A stretch of 64,000 nucleotides of DNA from positions 682,001 to 746,000 of the forward strand of contig NZ_CP066059.1 of the NCBI RefSeq assembly GCF_016127915.1. The letters are read 5' to 3'. Below the pieces are notes generated by a model, which saw nothing but the letters and a program-made list of their open reading frames with translations, did no database searches and was not told the DNA's origin. Shown here piece by piece: positions 10,608 to 19,865 of this stretch. The stretch's first letter is position 1. The number at the start of each line of letters is the position of its first letter. The position numbers and the translations under genes were made by a program. This DNA comes from Streptococcus oralis (GTDB lineage Bacteria; Bacillota; Bacilli; Lactobacillales; Streptococcaceae).

Positions 10608-11348
10608 CTACTTCTGCGCGACAAAAAACCAACGGGTGCTAGTTTCTGTTGGTTCCTTGTCCTCAAAGTCCGCATAGAGTTTGAAGGACTTGAAACCAGC
10701 CTGTTCCAGCAAAATATCATAGGTCAAGACCTCATAAGTCCGCTCCTCATGCACTTCATCGTGGCGACTAAAGGAACCGTCAGTCTCCTTGATAAAAAAA
10801 GTCAACTCATGCACGATGGAGTGAGGAGCTTCGTCCTCATAGGTGTCCCAAAGCATGGCAAAATCTTCCGCATTTTCATGGTAAGAATAGCCTGGAAAAA
10901 CTTCATCTGTCTGGTAGGTCGAATGCACGTCAAAGATGAATACTCCGTCTTCGTTGAGGACATTATACACTTCCTTAAAAACGTCTCCTACCTCGACCTC
11001 ATCCTGCATGTAGCAGATAGAGTCAGAGTAACACGTGACAAAATCATATTGACCTGCCTTGGACAAATCCAGCATATTACCTTCAATAAAATCAATCTTT
11101 TGCTTGGCTGAAGTAGCTCTCTTCTCAGCAATCTTCAGCATATCCGCGCTCAAGTCAAGTCCTGTCACATCAAAACCAGCCTGAGAAAAGCGCACAGACT
11201 GGATGCCTGTCCCACAAGCAAGTTCCAAAAGCTTCTTTCTCTCCTTGGTCTTAGGCAAATGACGTAGTGAAAAATCCGTCCATTTATCGTATAAACTATC
11301 ATCCATGACTGCATCGTAAACAGCCGCAAAGGTTTCATAAGTTGCCAT
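10608..11348 (-). CDS. Class I SAM-dependent methyltransferase, substrate unknown
   Basis: A 246-residue protein. The frame stays open upstream, but the start is set at MATYETFAAVYDAVMDD, the usual start of this family; the extra upstream residues are hydrophobic and read through a stem-loop spacer. SAM motif I is LLELACGTGIQSVRF, followed by acidic VTGLDLSADML. Orthologues lie between rsfS and tmcAL in streptococci, hinting at a role linked to ribosome or tRNA function, but the substrate is not known. Confidence 0.88.
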   Translation of the reverse strand: MATYETFAAVYDAVMDDSLYDKWTDFSLRHLPKTKERKKLLELACGTGIQSVRFSQAGFDVTGLDLSADMLKIAEKRATSAKQKIDFIEGNMLDLSKAGQYDFVTCYSDSICYMQDEVEVGDVFKEVYNVLNEDGVFIFDVHSTYQTDEVFPGYSYHENAEDFAMLWDTYEDEAPHSIVHELTFFIKETDGSFSRHDEVHEERTYEVLTYDILLEQAGFKSFKLYADFEDKEPTETSTRWFFVAQK

Positions 11349-11516
11349 AATTAAGATACAAAGAGCGTTAAAAGCAAGGAGAAAATAGAAAACTTTCTGC
11401 TGTATCGTCAGATACAAAGGAAGTTTATCTTTTTCTCGCAGCTTTTAGCTCGTGTTCAGTTTCGAGATGAACTAAACACGACGCCCTCACCTTCCTATCC
11501 ATTTTTCTAAACTAAG
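11349..11516. other. Intergenic stem-loop spacer between rsfS and the methyltransferase gene
   Basis: About 170 nt without a gene. Visible inverted repeats are GTGTTCAGTT/AACTAAACAC around 11454-11481 and TGTATC-GTCA-GATACA around 11400-11415. No convincing -35/-10 pair for the methyltransferase gene was found here. Confidence 0.6.
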
Positions 11517-11547
11517 CAAATAAAACCCAGTTGACTACAACTGAGTT
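11517..11547 (-). terminator. Terminator after rsfS
   Basis: Minus-strand hairpin AACTCAGTTG-TAGT-CAACTGGGTT followed by TTATTT, 7 nt after the rsfS stop. It closes the yqeG...rsfS run of genes. Confidence 0.85.
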
Positions 11548-11553
11548 CATTTC

Positions 11554-11919
<366 letters not shown>

Positions 11920-11920
<1 letters not shown>

Positions 11921-12420
11921 TAGAAAATATGTTTGTAATCTAGGACATCTGCAAAGCGCCCCTCCCAAATGCCCTCATAAAATTCATTTATCGTTTCTGC
12001 TGGAATGTCTTTCCCATCAAATGTTGTGCAAGTTCCTTCTGGAATAATAAGCTGATAGCCATATTCAAAGGCGACCTTGACAGAGGTATCCACACAATAT
12101 TCTGTCTGCATACCACATAAAACTAATTTTTCAATCCCCTGTTTATCCAAGTATTCTTTTAAACCAGTTTCTTTGAAAATACTGTTATACTTCTTCTGAA
12201 AGACCTTTTCATTAGGTTTTCGATTTAAAAACTCAGATAACTGCCAATCTTCTGATGTTTGAGCTTCAGAGTCCTCAATATGTTGAACATAGATAATTTC
12301 GATATTCTTGCTTCTAGCCTGGTTTTGTAAATAAGAAATTTTTTCCAATAGACTATTTGTCTGAAAACCGGTTTCCACTAAAATATTCTGAACATCAATG
12401 ATTATAAAAGCCGTCCTCAT
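11920..12420 (-). CDS. Cysteine hydrolase, isochorismatase family (accessory insertion)
   Basis: A 166-residue isochorismatase/nicotinamidase-fold hydrolase. The catalytic triad candidates are D9 in FIIIDVQN, a lysine in VFQKKYNS (K77/78) and C109 in CGMQTEYCVDTSV. Substrate cannot be read from the sequence; a nicotinamidase role would be plausible beside nadD but the protein is small and not clearly PncA. It interrupts the conserved yqeK-rsfS pair, looks more AT-rich than its neighbours, and is bounded by exact 17-bp direct repeats that restore a ribosome-binding site and start for both genes. This looks like a gained cassette. Confidence 0.88.
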
Positions 12421-12433
12421 TTAGTCCTCTTTC
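12417..12433. repeat. 17-bp direct repeat, copy 2 (flanks isochorismatase-like gene)
   Basis: Identical to 11904-11920, 513 bp away. This copy spans the end of yqeK, its stop codon and the start of the hydrolase gene. Confidence 0.9.
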
Positions 12434-13014
12434 AAATAGCGCACAAAGGCGTTATAGGTTTCCAGGGTTTGGGGATAGATGGGGAATCCCTGATGAGCTA
12501 AATGCTCCACAGTTCGTGCCGTTTCGTAGGCCACTGCCTTATTAAGTGACAAACTTGCAATTTCACGTGCCATATCCACACCTGGAAAGGCGCGGTTATG
12601 CTCGATATAATCTGCAACGTAGATTACCTTATCAAGATTGGTCATCTGATCAGCTCCGACTGTATGGATTTCAATAGCTCGCAGGATTTCAGAATCATGC
12701 AAATCCAAATCTTCCTGAATCTTGTAGATGCCAACCATTCCATGCCAGACATTATTGCCCCAGTTTTTGAGGTCAGGGTCTAGCTGGTAACGGTCAATCA
12801 AGTCTAGAAATTCCTGATCTGACAGCTTTTTAGCATAGTCATGAAGAAGTCCTGCAAGACCGGCTTTCTCGGCATCAACTCCGAATCGCTTCGCTAGCTC
12901 TATGGCTGCGCGCTCCACACCCAAACAATGGGTTAAACGTTTTTCAGGTAGAAGCTCTGCCATTTTTTCCAATAAAGCCTCGCGAGAGCAATTGATATAG
13001 TTTTGATAGGCCAT
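12421..13014 (-). CDS. yqeK: YqeK, HD-domain Ap4A hydrolase (symmetrical)
   Basis: A 197-residue HD-superfamily protein. Metal ligands are seen in [16 protein letters not shown] (His), LLHDYAK (HD) and later [20 protein letters not shown]. Characterised YqeK proteins cleave diadenosine tetraphosphate to ADP. It overlaps the nadD stop by 1 nt (TAATG-type), as in many Firmicutes, so it is co-translated with nadD. Confidence 0.94.
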   Translation of the reverse strand: MAYQNYINCSREALLEKMAELLPEKRLTHCLGVERAAIELAKRFGVDAEKAGLAGLLHDYAKKLSDQEFLDLIDRYQLDPDLKNWGNNVWHGMVGIYKIQEDLDLHDSEILRAIEIHTVGADQMTNLDKVIYVADYIEHNRAFPGVDMAREIASLSLNKAVAYETARTVEHLAHQGFPIYPQTLETYNAFVRYLKED

Positions 13015-13643
13015 CAGTAGAGCCCCTCCTTCTCAATGTAGTCTAGCACTGGCTGAGGTAGGAGAAAGTTGGGTTTCCGACCTTGGGCAAGGAAGTCACG
13101 CACCATGCTGGACGAGATATCCATGAGGGGCACATCCACCCAGATAACGGGATAGGAAGTCCCTGCCTTGTAGCGTGGGCGCTGAACTCCAACAAACTGA
13201 ACCATGTCGACCAGCTCATCAATTCGGTACCACTTAGGCAGATAATCCACCATATCAGCCCCGATAATGAAGTAATAATCCGTATCTGGATGTTGCTCTG
13301 TCAAAATCTTCATGGTGTCGTAGGTGTAGGAAATGCCCTTGCGCTCTAACTCAATGGTTTCAATGGCTAGTCCTTCAATCCCCTCAATCGCCAACTCAAG
13401 CATCTTGAGACGATGGTGCTCGGGGATGGTTTCCTTTTTATCTACATGAGGAGGTTGGTATTCGGGCATGAGCAGGACCTGGTCCAGTCCCAACTGTTGT
13501 CGTACTTGGTCTGCCACAACAAGATGGGCATGGTGAACAGGGTTAAAATTCCCCCCTAAAATCCCGACTTGTTTGCGTTCTTTCTCCTTGATTTCTGGCT
13601 CCAACTCTACCTTGGTAAAGGGAGTCAATAATTCGATTGCCAT
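13014..13643 (-). CDS. nadD: Nicotinate-mononucleotide adenylyltransferase NadD
   Basis: Adenylates NaMN to NaAD in NAD synthesis. The 209-residue protein has [12 protein letters not shown] (nucleotidyltransferase HxxH site) and [10 protein letters not shown] near the C-terminus, the ISSTxIR-type motif. Members often start close to GILGGNF; here about 27 extra residues precede it, including an acidic/basic stretch, which is usual in streptococci. yqeK is directly downstream. Confidence 0.96.
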   Translation of the reverse strand: MAIELLTPFTKVELEPEIKEKERKQVGILGGNFNPVHHAHLVVADQVRQQLGLDQVLLMPEYQPPHVDKKETIPEHHRLKMLELAIEGIEGLAIETIELERKGISYTYDTMKILTEQHPDTDYYFIIGADMVDYLPKWYRIDELVDMVQFVGVQRPRYKAGTSYPVIWVDVPLMDISSSMVRDFLAQGRKPNFLLPQPVLDYIEKEGLY

Positions 13644-13694
13644 AGGCTCGTCTTCCTTTAATTCTCTGTAAAAACAGTTGTTTGGAGTAGGGTT

Positions 13695-14006
13695 TTAGAT
13701 TTCTTTGACTTTTTTAGAAATCTTGCGATTTTCTTTTTTGCTGGATTGTTTAAACAAGATCAAGATGCGTCCGATTTTTTGGACAGTATCCACACCGATT
13801 TCTTCTTCCAAGATTTCAGCTACTTCATGGATGTTTTCATCTGTGTTTTGTAAGAGCGTTACCTTGATCAATTCGCGGGTGTCAAGAGCCTGACGAACGC
13901 TGGTCTTGATTTGGTCGTTGAGACCATTTTTCCCGATTTGGATGATGGGTTTGAGGGTGTGTGCCTGGCTGTTGAGGAAGGCACGTTGTTTTGATGTTAA
14001 TGACAT
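13695..14006 (-). CDS. yhbY: YhbY-type RNA-binding (CRM domain) protein
   Basis: A 103-residue CRM-domain protein that binds pre-50S particles in characterised homologues. Conserved LTSKQRAFLNSQAHTLKPIIQIGKNGL is split over the first 30 residues and carries the GxxG-type loop (IGKNGL). It lies between yqeH and nadD, the usual ribosome-assembly cluster. A 213-nt spacer with nested stem-loops precedes it. Confidence 0.94.
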   Translation of the reverse strand: MSLTSKQRAFLNSQAHTLKPIIQIGKNGLNDQIKTSVRQALDTRELIKVTLLQNTDENIHEVAEILEEEIGVDTVQKIGRILILFKQSSKKENRKISKKVKEI

Positions 14007-14039
14007 AATTTCTTAAAAAGAGTTTCTTTTTATACTTTT

Positions 14040-14215
14040 CTGAAGTGGTGGCGGGCGTCAGCAAAGTCCTTCGGACTTTCATGACTAAAATCTGAGCCTA
14101 AGGTCTCAGATTTTCCGTTGTTGGTACAATTCCTTGTACCAACTGACACCACGGCGAAAAGTATTCGTTATGGGCTCGCAGAGCTCGCCTTTATAAAGAT
14201 AACTCTTTCCTTTCT
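14040..14215. other. Stem-loop array between yqeH and yhbY
   Basis: A 213-nt spacer in an otherwise tight operon. Perfect inverted repeats: AAAGTCC-TTC-GGACTTT (14065-14081), AAAATCTGAG/CTCAGATTTT (14086-14113) and GTTGGTAC/GTACCAAC (14121-14144). An outer pairing GTCAG/CTGAC with GTGG/CCAC encloses all three. No T-run makes a classical terminator. Role unknown; see findings. Confidence 0.7.
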
Positions 14216-14219
14216 GTGT

Positions 14220-15326
14220 TTAAATAATGGCTTTGCGTGTGACGACGGCGACGCCTTCTGGTGCCCAGACGGCGACTTTGGCGTTGCCTGTTACGCGGAT
14301 CCAGCCTAGGCCTGAGATGACCAGGTCTGTCTTGTCCTTAATGGTAAATACATGCTGGACTAGTTTTGGGAAATCTTCTTTTTCCTTGCTATTTGGTGGT
14401 GTGAGAAGAGTTCCCAGATGCTTGTCATAAAAGGCACTAGCGCCTTCAAGCTTAGTACGATGGAGTTTGAGTTCATTGTCAAAGAAAGCTGTAAATCCTT
14501 GCTTCTCACCTGCTATAAAGTCAAAGCGTCCAAGACCACCTAAAAACAGGGTTTGTTCAGAATTAAGCTGATAGGTTTTGGGCTTGATTTCCTTTTTAGG
14601 GCTGACATACTTGAGGTTTTTAGCCGTCAAGTAATGGGCCATCTGGTGACGGTGGATAATCCCTGGTGTATCGTAGATATAAGACCCGTCATCAAGCGGA
14701 ATCTCAATCTTGTCCAAGGTTGTTCCTGGGAAACGCGAAGTCGTGATGACATTCTGGTCACCTGTGATTTCTTGGATAATGGCGTTGATAAGGGTTGACT
14801 TTCCAACATTGGTCACCCCAACTACGTAGACATCACGGCCTTTACGGTAGTGTTCGATTTTATCAATGACTTCCTTAATGGCATGCTTATTCTGTGCCGA
14901 AGTCAGGATGACATCAACAGGACGAAGTCCTTCTTCATGGGCACGCTCCATGAGCCACTGGCTAATCTTGCCCGGTTTAACTGACTTGGGCAGGATATCT
15001 TTCTTATTTCCGACCAAGAGAACATCATTGCCCGATACAAAGCGTGGCAAGCCTGGGATGACAGAGCCATTAAAGTCAAAGATATCAATGACATTAACCA
15101 CCAAGGCATCACTGTCTCCCACCTCGTGCAAGAGCTTGAGGAAATCATCGTCCGTCAACTGGACATCTGTGATTTCATTGTAGTGGCGGAGACGGAAACA
15201 ACGTCGGCAATAGACTTCGCCAGTCTCCAAGCCTTTTTCAAGTGCTGATTGGGGAGTAAATCCTAGACCAGCCTTGTCTGTCGTCTGAATGGTTGCTCCA
15301 CAACCAATACAGAGAATTTCTTCCAT
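14220..15326 (-). CDS. yqeH: Circularly permuted ribosome-biogenesis GTPase YqeH
   Basis: A 368-residue GTPase for 30S assembly. An N-terminal zinc finger (CIGCG near residue 6 and CRRC near residue 40) precedes a circularly permuted G domain: NKKD (G4) comes first, then GVTNVGKST (G1) and DTPG (G3). The C-terminal RNA-binding part follows. It starts 2 nt after yqeG, so they are co-translated. Confidence 0.97.
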   Translation of the reverse strand: MEEILCIGCGATIQTTDKAGLGFTPQSALEKGLETGEVYCRRCFRLRHYNEITDVQLTDDDFLKLLHEVGDSDALVVNVIDIFDFNGSVIPGLPRFVSGNDVLLVGNKKDILPKSVKPGKISQWLMERAHEEGLRPVDVILTSAQNKHAIKEVIDKIEHYRKGRDVYVVGVTNVGKSTLINAIIQEITGDQNVITTSRFPGTTLDKIEIPLDDGSYIYDTPGIIHRHQMAHYLTAKNLKYVSPKKEIKPKTYQLNSEQTLFLGGLGRFDFIAGEKQGFTAFFDNELKLHRTKLEGASAFYDKHLGTLLTPPNSKEKEDFPKLVQHVFTIKDKTDLVISGLGWIRVTGNAKVAVWAPEGVAVVTRKAII

Positions 15327-15328
15327 AG

Positions 15329-15856
15329 TTAAATTCCTTTTTTATATGTAATCGGTCCGTACTTTTCAGTGATTTGCTTCATGACACGGCGCTCGCGAGC
15401 TCGGTTGATCTGCGTCTTGATCGAGTCGTGTTGGACCAAGGGTTTGACTAAGATCGAGCGAATGCCTGCACGGTGGGCTGCTCGTATATCCGTCATGAGT
15501 TGGTCGCCGACCATGACCACTTCATTTTTCTCATAGTGGAATTCCTTCATGGCACGGTCAATCCCAAATGTGAAGGGCTTCAAGGCCCAATAAACGTAGT
15601 CAATCCCAAATTTCTCAACTGCACGTTGAACCCGTTTTTTGGTGTTATTTGAGACCACGATGATGCGGATACCCGCGTCACGGAGGTCATGTAGCCATTG
15701 CTTCATTTCTGGCGTCCCATCAGGGTTGTTCCAAGCAATGAGGGTATTGTCCAAATCAACCAAAACAGCCTTGATCCCCTGCGCTTGCAGGCTTGGGACT
15801 GTCAGATCATAAACTGCTTCCACGGCAAAGTCTGGCATGTATTTTTCAATCGCCAT
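15329..15856 (-). CDS. yqeG: YqeG family HAD phosphatase
   Basis: A 175-residue HAD-superfamily IIIA protein. Motif I is VDLDNTL, motif II VVSNNTKKR, and motif III/IV VGDQLMTDI with a lysine upstream in ALKPF. It always travels with yqeH in Firmicutes; the substrate is not established. It begins the cluster yqeG-yqeH-yhbY-nadD-yqeK-rsfS. Confidence 0.94.
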   Translation of the reverse strand: MAIEKYMPDFAVEAVYDLTVPSLQAQGIKAVLVDLDNTLIAWNNPDGTPEMKQWLHDLRDAGIRIIVVSNNTKKRVQRAVEKFGIDYVYWALKPFTFGIDRAMKEFHYEKNEVVMVGDQLMTDIRAAHRAGIRSILVKPLVQHDSIKTQINRARERRVMKQITEKYGPITYKKGI

Positions 15857-15873
15857 TCTGGCTCCTTTTCTTT

Positions 15874-16782
15874 TTAATTTCTAGCAATATTCTTTAAACA
15901 TTGGGCTAAGACTACCCATAAAATGAGACTAGCTATCAAAATATAAATCCAAGCATTTGGTTCATCTGCAAACGGTAGGGGAACATTCATTCCGAAGAAT
16001 CCTGTAATAACCGCAAGGATAGCTAGCAAGACTGAGATAATGGTCAAAGTTGTCAAATTATCATTTAGATTATTATTTAGGATGTTGTTGTAAGAGGCTG
16101 AGAGTTGTTGCAAAACTTGAGAAATCAAGTCTGTCATCGAAACCAACTGATGCGCTTCAATCATGGCATCGTCAAACTGCTCTCTTTCTACCTCATTAAA
16201 ATTGCGATAAAGAGCATGCCCTTGAATGTGTTCCAAGAGGAGACGATTTTGTTTGGCAGCTGCTGTCAGGTAAACCATACCAGTTTCCAAGTCAGAGAGG
16301 GCAAAAAGATTCTTTTTAGTTGTTTTTTGACGAAGAAGTGCACTGATTTCATCCTTACTTTTATCCATCTCTTCAATCACTGGATAGTAAGCATTGCTGA
16401 TAATCTCTAAACTGGCAAAAAGAAATTTGTAGATTGAAACAACTTCATGGCTTTCGAGGTAGGTTGCCATACGTTTAATCACATAACTATTCTTGTGATT
16501 GCTGATAGTAATCAGCCGTTGTTTTTCAACGATAAAGGTCATCGGAATCGCTTCATAATATTCTTTGTCTTTTTCTAAGTCAAGAACATTATAAATAAAG
16601 GTTACCGTCTCCGTTTCACGGTTATAATCCATGTGGGCACGCTCATTTCTATCCAGGGCATACTCGATGGTTTCCTTGTCCAAGCCATAGACATCCGAAA
16701 GGTCTTCCATGTTTTTAATCTTGTCTACATCAAGGTCTATCCAGGTACAATCGTGACCTAATTTTTTCTCTACAAATAGCAT
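15874..16782 (-). CDS. corA: CorA family magnesium transporter
   Basis: A 302-residue CorA-type Mg2+ channel: a large N-terminal cytosolic domain, a long stalk helix, then two C-terminal transmembrane helices. The signature GMN tripeptide lies at the end of TM1 in GFFGMNVPLPF. Length fits the compact CorA/MIT subgroup. It sits 17 nt before yqeG on the same strand and may share its transcript. A weak TACAAT -10 is visible upstream but the -35 is poor. Confidence 0.93.
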   Translation of the reverse strand: MLFVEKKLGHDCTWIDLDVDKIKNMEDLSDVYGLDKETIEYALDRNERAHMDYNRETETVTFIYNVLDLEKDKEYYEAIPMTFIVEKQRLITISNHKNSYVIKRMATYLESHEVVSIYKFLFASLEIISNAYYPVIEEMDKSKDEISALLRQKTTKKNLFALSDLETGMVYLTAAAKQNRLLLEHIQGHALYRNFNEVEREQFDDAMIEAHQLVSMTDLISQVLQQLSASYNNILNNNLNDNLTTLTIISVLLAILAVITGFFGMNVPLPFADEPNAWIYILIASLILWVVLAQCLKNIARN

Positions 16783-16839
16783 ACTCTCTCCTTTACCAAA
16801 CTCCTTCTATTGTACCACAAATCTGCTAAAATAGCCGGC

Positions 16840-17400
16840 CTATTCAGTACGAGATAGATTGCTAACGACGGTGATATTGCGATTTGGTACAAAGTGAAGG
16901 GCTTGATCGTCACCTCGCAGTTGCGTTGTACGGATTCCTACGCTAACGACCTTTCCAGAAACGGTAATCGGTCCATTTGTGAGAACCACTTCATCACCCA
17001 CATCAAGCTGGCGTTCAAAAAGGATGAAGAAGCCATTAATGACATCGGATAGAAAGCCTTGCGCCCCCATACCAATGGCCACTCCAGCAATCCCTGCACC
17101 AGCAAGGAGGCTAGAAACCGGCAAACCTAAAATAGACAGGATACAGTATAGCAGAAAGAAATAAAGAATGTAGTTAAAGACATTCTCCAGCAAACGAGAG
17201 ATGGTCTTTTGTCTTCCTGCATCTCTATTTGAAAATTTAAGCGAGGGTTTGACAATCTTTCGTACAGTGGCGTGAAGCATCTTTTTAGCTATATAAAATA
17301 GTAAAAACAAAATCAAAAGAGAAATCACCTTGGTCAAGAGATTCTCTAAAATAGTTGTTAAGTCAAGTTTATCAAAATAGCGTTGAAAAAAATCTTGCAT
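16840..17400 (-). CDS. Small-conductance mechanosensitive channel (MscS family)
   Basis: About 186 residues starting MQDFFQRYFDKLDL. The start is chosen because AAGGAG lies 7-8 nt before the ATG at 17400; the frame is open for 18 more codons without a site. Transmembrane helices are near residues 20-40, 70-90 and 95-115. The pore-lining MscS motif is VAIGMGAQGFLSDVINGF, followed by the beta-domain (DVGDEVVL). It is short for MscS (~280), ending in the beta domain, as in the streptococcal members of this group. Confidence 0.9.
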   Translation of the reverse strand: MQDFFQRYFDKLDLTTILENLLTKVISLLILFLLFYIAKKMLHATVRKIVKPSLKFSNRDAGRQKTISRLLENVFNYILYFFLLYCILSILGLPVSSLLAGAGIAGVAIGMGAQGFLSDVINGFFILFERQLDVGDEVVLTNGPITVSGKVVSVGIRTTQLRGDDQALHFVPNRNITVVSNLSRTE

Positions 17401-17418
17401 ATAAAACTCCTTTTTCCT

Positions 17419-17427
17419 ATTATACCA
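17419..17427 (-). promoter_or_regulatory. Extended -10 promoter of the mscS-family gene
   Basis: Minus-strand TGGTATAAT, an extended -10, 18 nt before the start codon. No good -35 is seen, which is acceptable for this promoter class. Confidence 0.55.
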
Positions 17428-17491
17428 TAAAATTCCCCTTCTCTTTTCTTTCATAATTATTCAATTATTGTTCCTATTTTCAAAATATCAC

Positions 17492-17520
17492 TTGCCTCTA
17501 TAGCATATTTATACTATAAT
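17492..17520 (+). promoter_or_regulatory. Promoter of sstT
   Basis: TTGCCT, 17-nt spacer, TATAAT, about 30 nt before the sstT start. Confidence 0.75.
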
Positions 17521-17549
17521 TATAAACAATACATTTGAAGGAGACTGCT

Positions 17550-18761
17550 ATGAAACGAATCATTAGAGCCTGGATCAAGGCAAGCCTCATCAAACGAATC
17601 CTTATTGGAATGATTTTGGGAGCTACATTAGGGATGCTCTTTCCAAACCTTACAGGAATTGGTCTGCTTGGAGACCTCTTTGTAGGCGGACTGAAAGCCA
17701 TCGCTCCTATTTTAGTTTTTGCCCTTGTTGCCAATGCCCTGTCCCAACACCAAAAGGGACAAAACACCAATATGAAGACTGTTATTTTCCTATACTTGCT
17801 CGGAACCTTTGCTGCTGCATTGGTGGCTGTTCTAGCTAGTTTCTTACTACCTGTGCAAATCACCCTGACCAGCGCAAATACAGAAGTTGCTGCTCCTGAC
17901 GGTATCGGTCAAGTCCTCAGCAACCTCTTGCTCAAACTGGTGGACAATCCCTTGAATGCCATTGTTGAAGCCAACTATATCGGGATTCTCTCTTGGGCAG
18001 TCGTCTTTGGTCTGGCTATGAGAGAGGCAAGTAAACACAGTAAAGAATTGCTGAAAACCATGGCGGATGTCACCTCTAAAATCGTGGAATGGATTATCAA
18101 TCTAGCACCCTTTGGAATTTTAGGCTTGGTTTTCAAGACCATCTCTGACAAGGGTATTGCCAGTCTGGCTAACTACGGTGTCCTCCTAGGACTCTTGATT
18201 GCTACCATGGCTTTTGTAGCTCTCATCGTCAACCCACTCATCGCCTTTCTCTTTATGAGGAAAAATCCCTATCCCCTTGTTTTGAAATGCCTACGTGTCA
18301 GTGGTATTACAGCCTTTTTCACTCGTAGCTCTGCTGCCAATATCCCTGTCAATATGAAACTCTGCCAAGATTTAGGACTGAATCCTGACACCTACTCTGT
18401 CTCCATCCCGCTTGGTTCGACCATCAACATGGCTGGCGCTGCTGTTACCATTAACATCCTGACCCTAGCTGCCGTCAACACACTCGGAATCTCGGTAGAC
18501 TTTGGGACAGCATTTGTGCTCAGTGTCGTGGCTGCCATTTCTGCCTGCGGGGCCTCTGGAATCGCTGGGGGATCCCTTCTCCTCATTCCTGTCGCTTGTA
18601 GCCTCTTTGGGATTTCCAACGACTTGGCTATGCAGGTTGTCGGAGTCGGTTTTGTGATCGGAGTCGTGCAAGACTCCTGCGAAACAGCCCTGAACTCTTC
18701 AACAGATGTCCTCTTTACAGCGGTTGCCGAGTATGCTACAAACCGAAAACTTCGCCCCTAG
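17550..18761 (+). CDS. sstT: Serine/threonine:sodium symporter SstT
   Basis: A 403-residue DAACS-family carrier that imports serine and threonine with Na+. The start is the ATG at 17550 after GAAGGAG; an in-frame TTG at 17535 lies within that RBS. About eight hydrophobic segments are seen. Family-specific stretches are [12 protein letters not shown] and [12 protein letters not shown], which correspond to the re-entrant serine-rich loop and the TM7 substrate/Na+ site. It has its own promoter. Confidence 0.96.
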   Translation: MKRIIRAWIKASLIKRILIGMILGATLGMLFPNLTGIGLLGDLFVGGLKAIAPILVFALVANALSQHQKGQNTNMKTVIFLYLLGTFAAALVAVLASFLLPVQITLTSANTEVAAPDGIGQVLSNLLLKLVDNPLNAIVEANYIGILSWAVVFGLAMREASKHSKELLKTMADVTSKIVEWIINLAPFGILGLVFKTISDKGIASLANYGVLLGLLIATMAFVALIVNPLIAFLFMRKNPYPLVLKCLRVSGITAFFTRSSAANIPVNMKLCQDLGLNPDTYSVSIPLGSTINMAGAAVTINILTLAAVNTLGISVDFGTAFVLSVVAAISACGASGIAGGSLLLIPVACSLFGISNDLAMQVVGVGFVIGVVQDSCETALNSSTDVLFTAVAEYATNRKLRP

Positions 18762-18810
18762 TCTCCGACTCCTCGTTAAACACTTGATTCTATTAGTTTA
18801 GGAAATTTTC

Positions 18811-19764
18811 ATGTCTCTCACTCAACGTACGACCAAACTGATCTTAGCGACCTGTCTCGCTTGTTTTCTCGCTTATTTTTTAGATTTATCATCAGCAGTT
18901 TCAGCTGGAATCATCGCTCTCTTAAGCCTCTCCGACACGCGCAGAAGCACGCTGAAATTAGCACGTAACCGCCTCTTTTCCATGCTCCTAGCGCTCGCTA
19001 TCGGTGTTCTAGCCTTTCAGCTGACGGGCTTTCACATCTGGAGTCTGGGCATCTATCTGGCTCTCTATGTCCCTCTTGCTTACAAAATGGGCTGGGAAAT
19101 CGGCATCACCCCTAGCAGTGTCTTGGTCAGTCATCTCTTGGTACAGGAGTCTACCTCTCCAGAGCTCTTGCTTAATGAAGTGCTCCTCTTTCTCATCGGG
19201 ACAAGCTTTGCTCTATTAGTCAACCTTTATATGCCTTCTCGTGAGAAAGCCATTCAAAGCTACCACCTTCAGGTCGAAGAAAAGTTAAAAGACATCCTGC
19301 TTCGTTTTAAATACTATCTTTCAAGAGGAGACGGGCGCAATCAAGCCCAACTCGTTGACCAATTAGACAACCTCCTCGATGAAGCTCTCAAACTGGTCTA
19401 CCTGGATCACTCGGATCACCTCTTTCACCAGACGGACTACCACATCCATTACTTTGAGATGAGGCAGCGACAAAGTCGCATCCTGCGAAATATGGCCCAG
19501 CAGATCAATACCTGTCATCTGGCCGCAAGTGAGAGTTTGATCTTGGCCCAGCTCTTTTCTAAGATTGCTACTCAGCTAAGCCAGACCAATCCTGCTCATG
19601 ACCTACTTGATGACATCGAACGCTATCTGCAAGTCTTCCGCAATCGGAGTCTCCCGAAAACACGTGAGGAGTTTGAAACCCGTGCCACCCTCCTGCAGCT
19701 ACTACGCGAAGCCGAAACCTTTATCCAGGTTAAGGTCGATTTTTATCAGAAATATGGAAACTAG
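18811..19764 (+). CDS. Aromatic acid exporter family membrane protein (ArAE/DUF939)
   Basis: A 317-residue protein with an N-terminal block of about six membrane segments (residues ~8-145) and a cytosolic helical C-terminal domain (~150-317) as in ArAE_1 proteins. Substrate and direction are not known for the streptococcal members. It lies 49 nt after sstT with no terminator between, so readthrough is likely. A strong hairpin follows at 19771. Confidence 0.88.
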   Translation: MSLTQRTTKLILATCLACFLAYFLDLSSAVSAGIIALLSLSDTRRSTLKLARNRLFSMLLALAIGVLAFQLTGFHIWSLGIYLALYVPLAYKMGWEIGITPSSVLVSHLLVQESTSPELLLNEVLLFLIGTSFALLVNLYMPSREKAIQSYHLQVEEKLKDILLRFKYYLSRGDGRNQAQLVDQLDNLLDEALKLVYLDHSDHLFHQTDYHIHYFEMRQRQSRILRNMAQQINTCHLAASESLILAQLFSKIATQLSQTNPAHDLLDDIERYLQVFRNRSLPKTREEFETRATLLQLLREAETFIQVKVDFYQKYGN

Positions 19765-19770
19765 AACGCA

Positions 19771-19808
19771 AAGAACCTCAGAGAATTCCTCTGAGGTTCT
19801 TGTGTTTT
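19771..19808. terminator. Hairpin terminator after the ArAE gene
   Basis: AAGAACCTCAGAG-(5 nt)-CTCTGAGGTTCTT, a 13-bp perfect stem, followed by a weak T-rich tract. It lies between convergent genes and may serve both directions. Confidence 0.8.
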
Positions 19809-19865
19809 GCATTTGGAAGGGAAGTTCTTCCTCTCGTACTATTCTCAAAAAAGAAATAGCAACTC

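Noticed and set aside
11349..11417. N-terminal hydrophobic extension of the methyltransferase
   Set aside because: It comes from reading through the hairpin spacer, has no RBS, and the family starts at MATYETF.
16783..16839. Promoter for corA with TACAAT at about 16811
   Set aside because: A -10 is visible but the -35 is weak; it was not listed as a separate feature.
17535..17550. TTG start for sstT
   Set aside because: The TTG lies inside the ribosome-binding site of the ATG at 17550.
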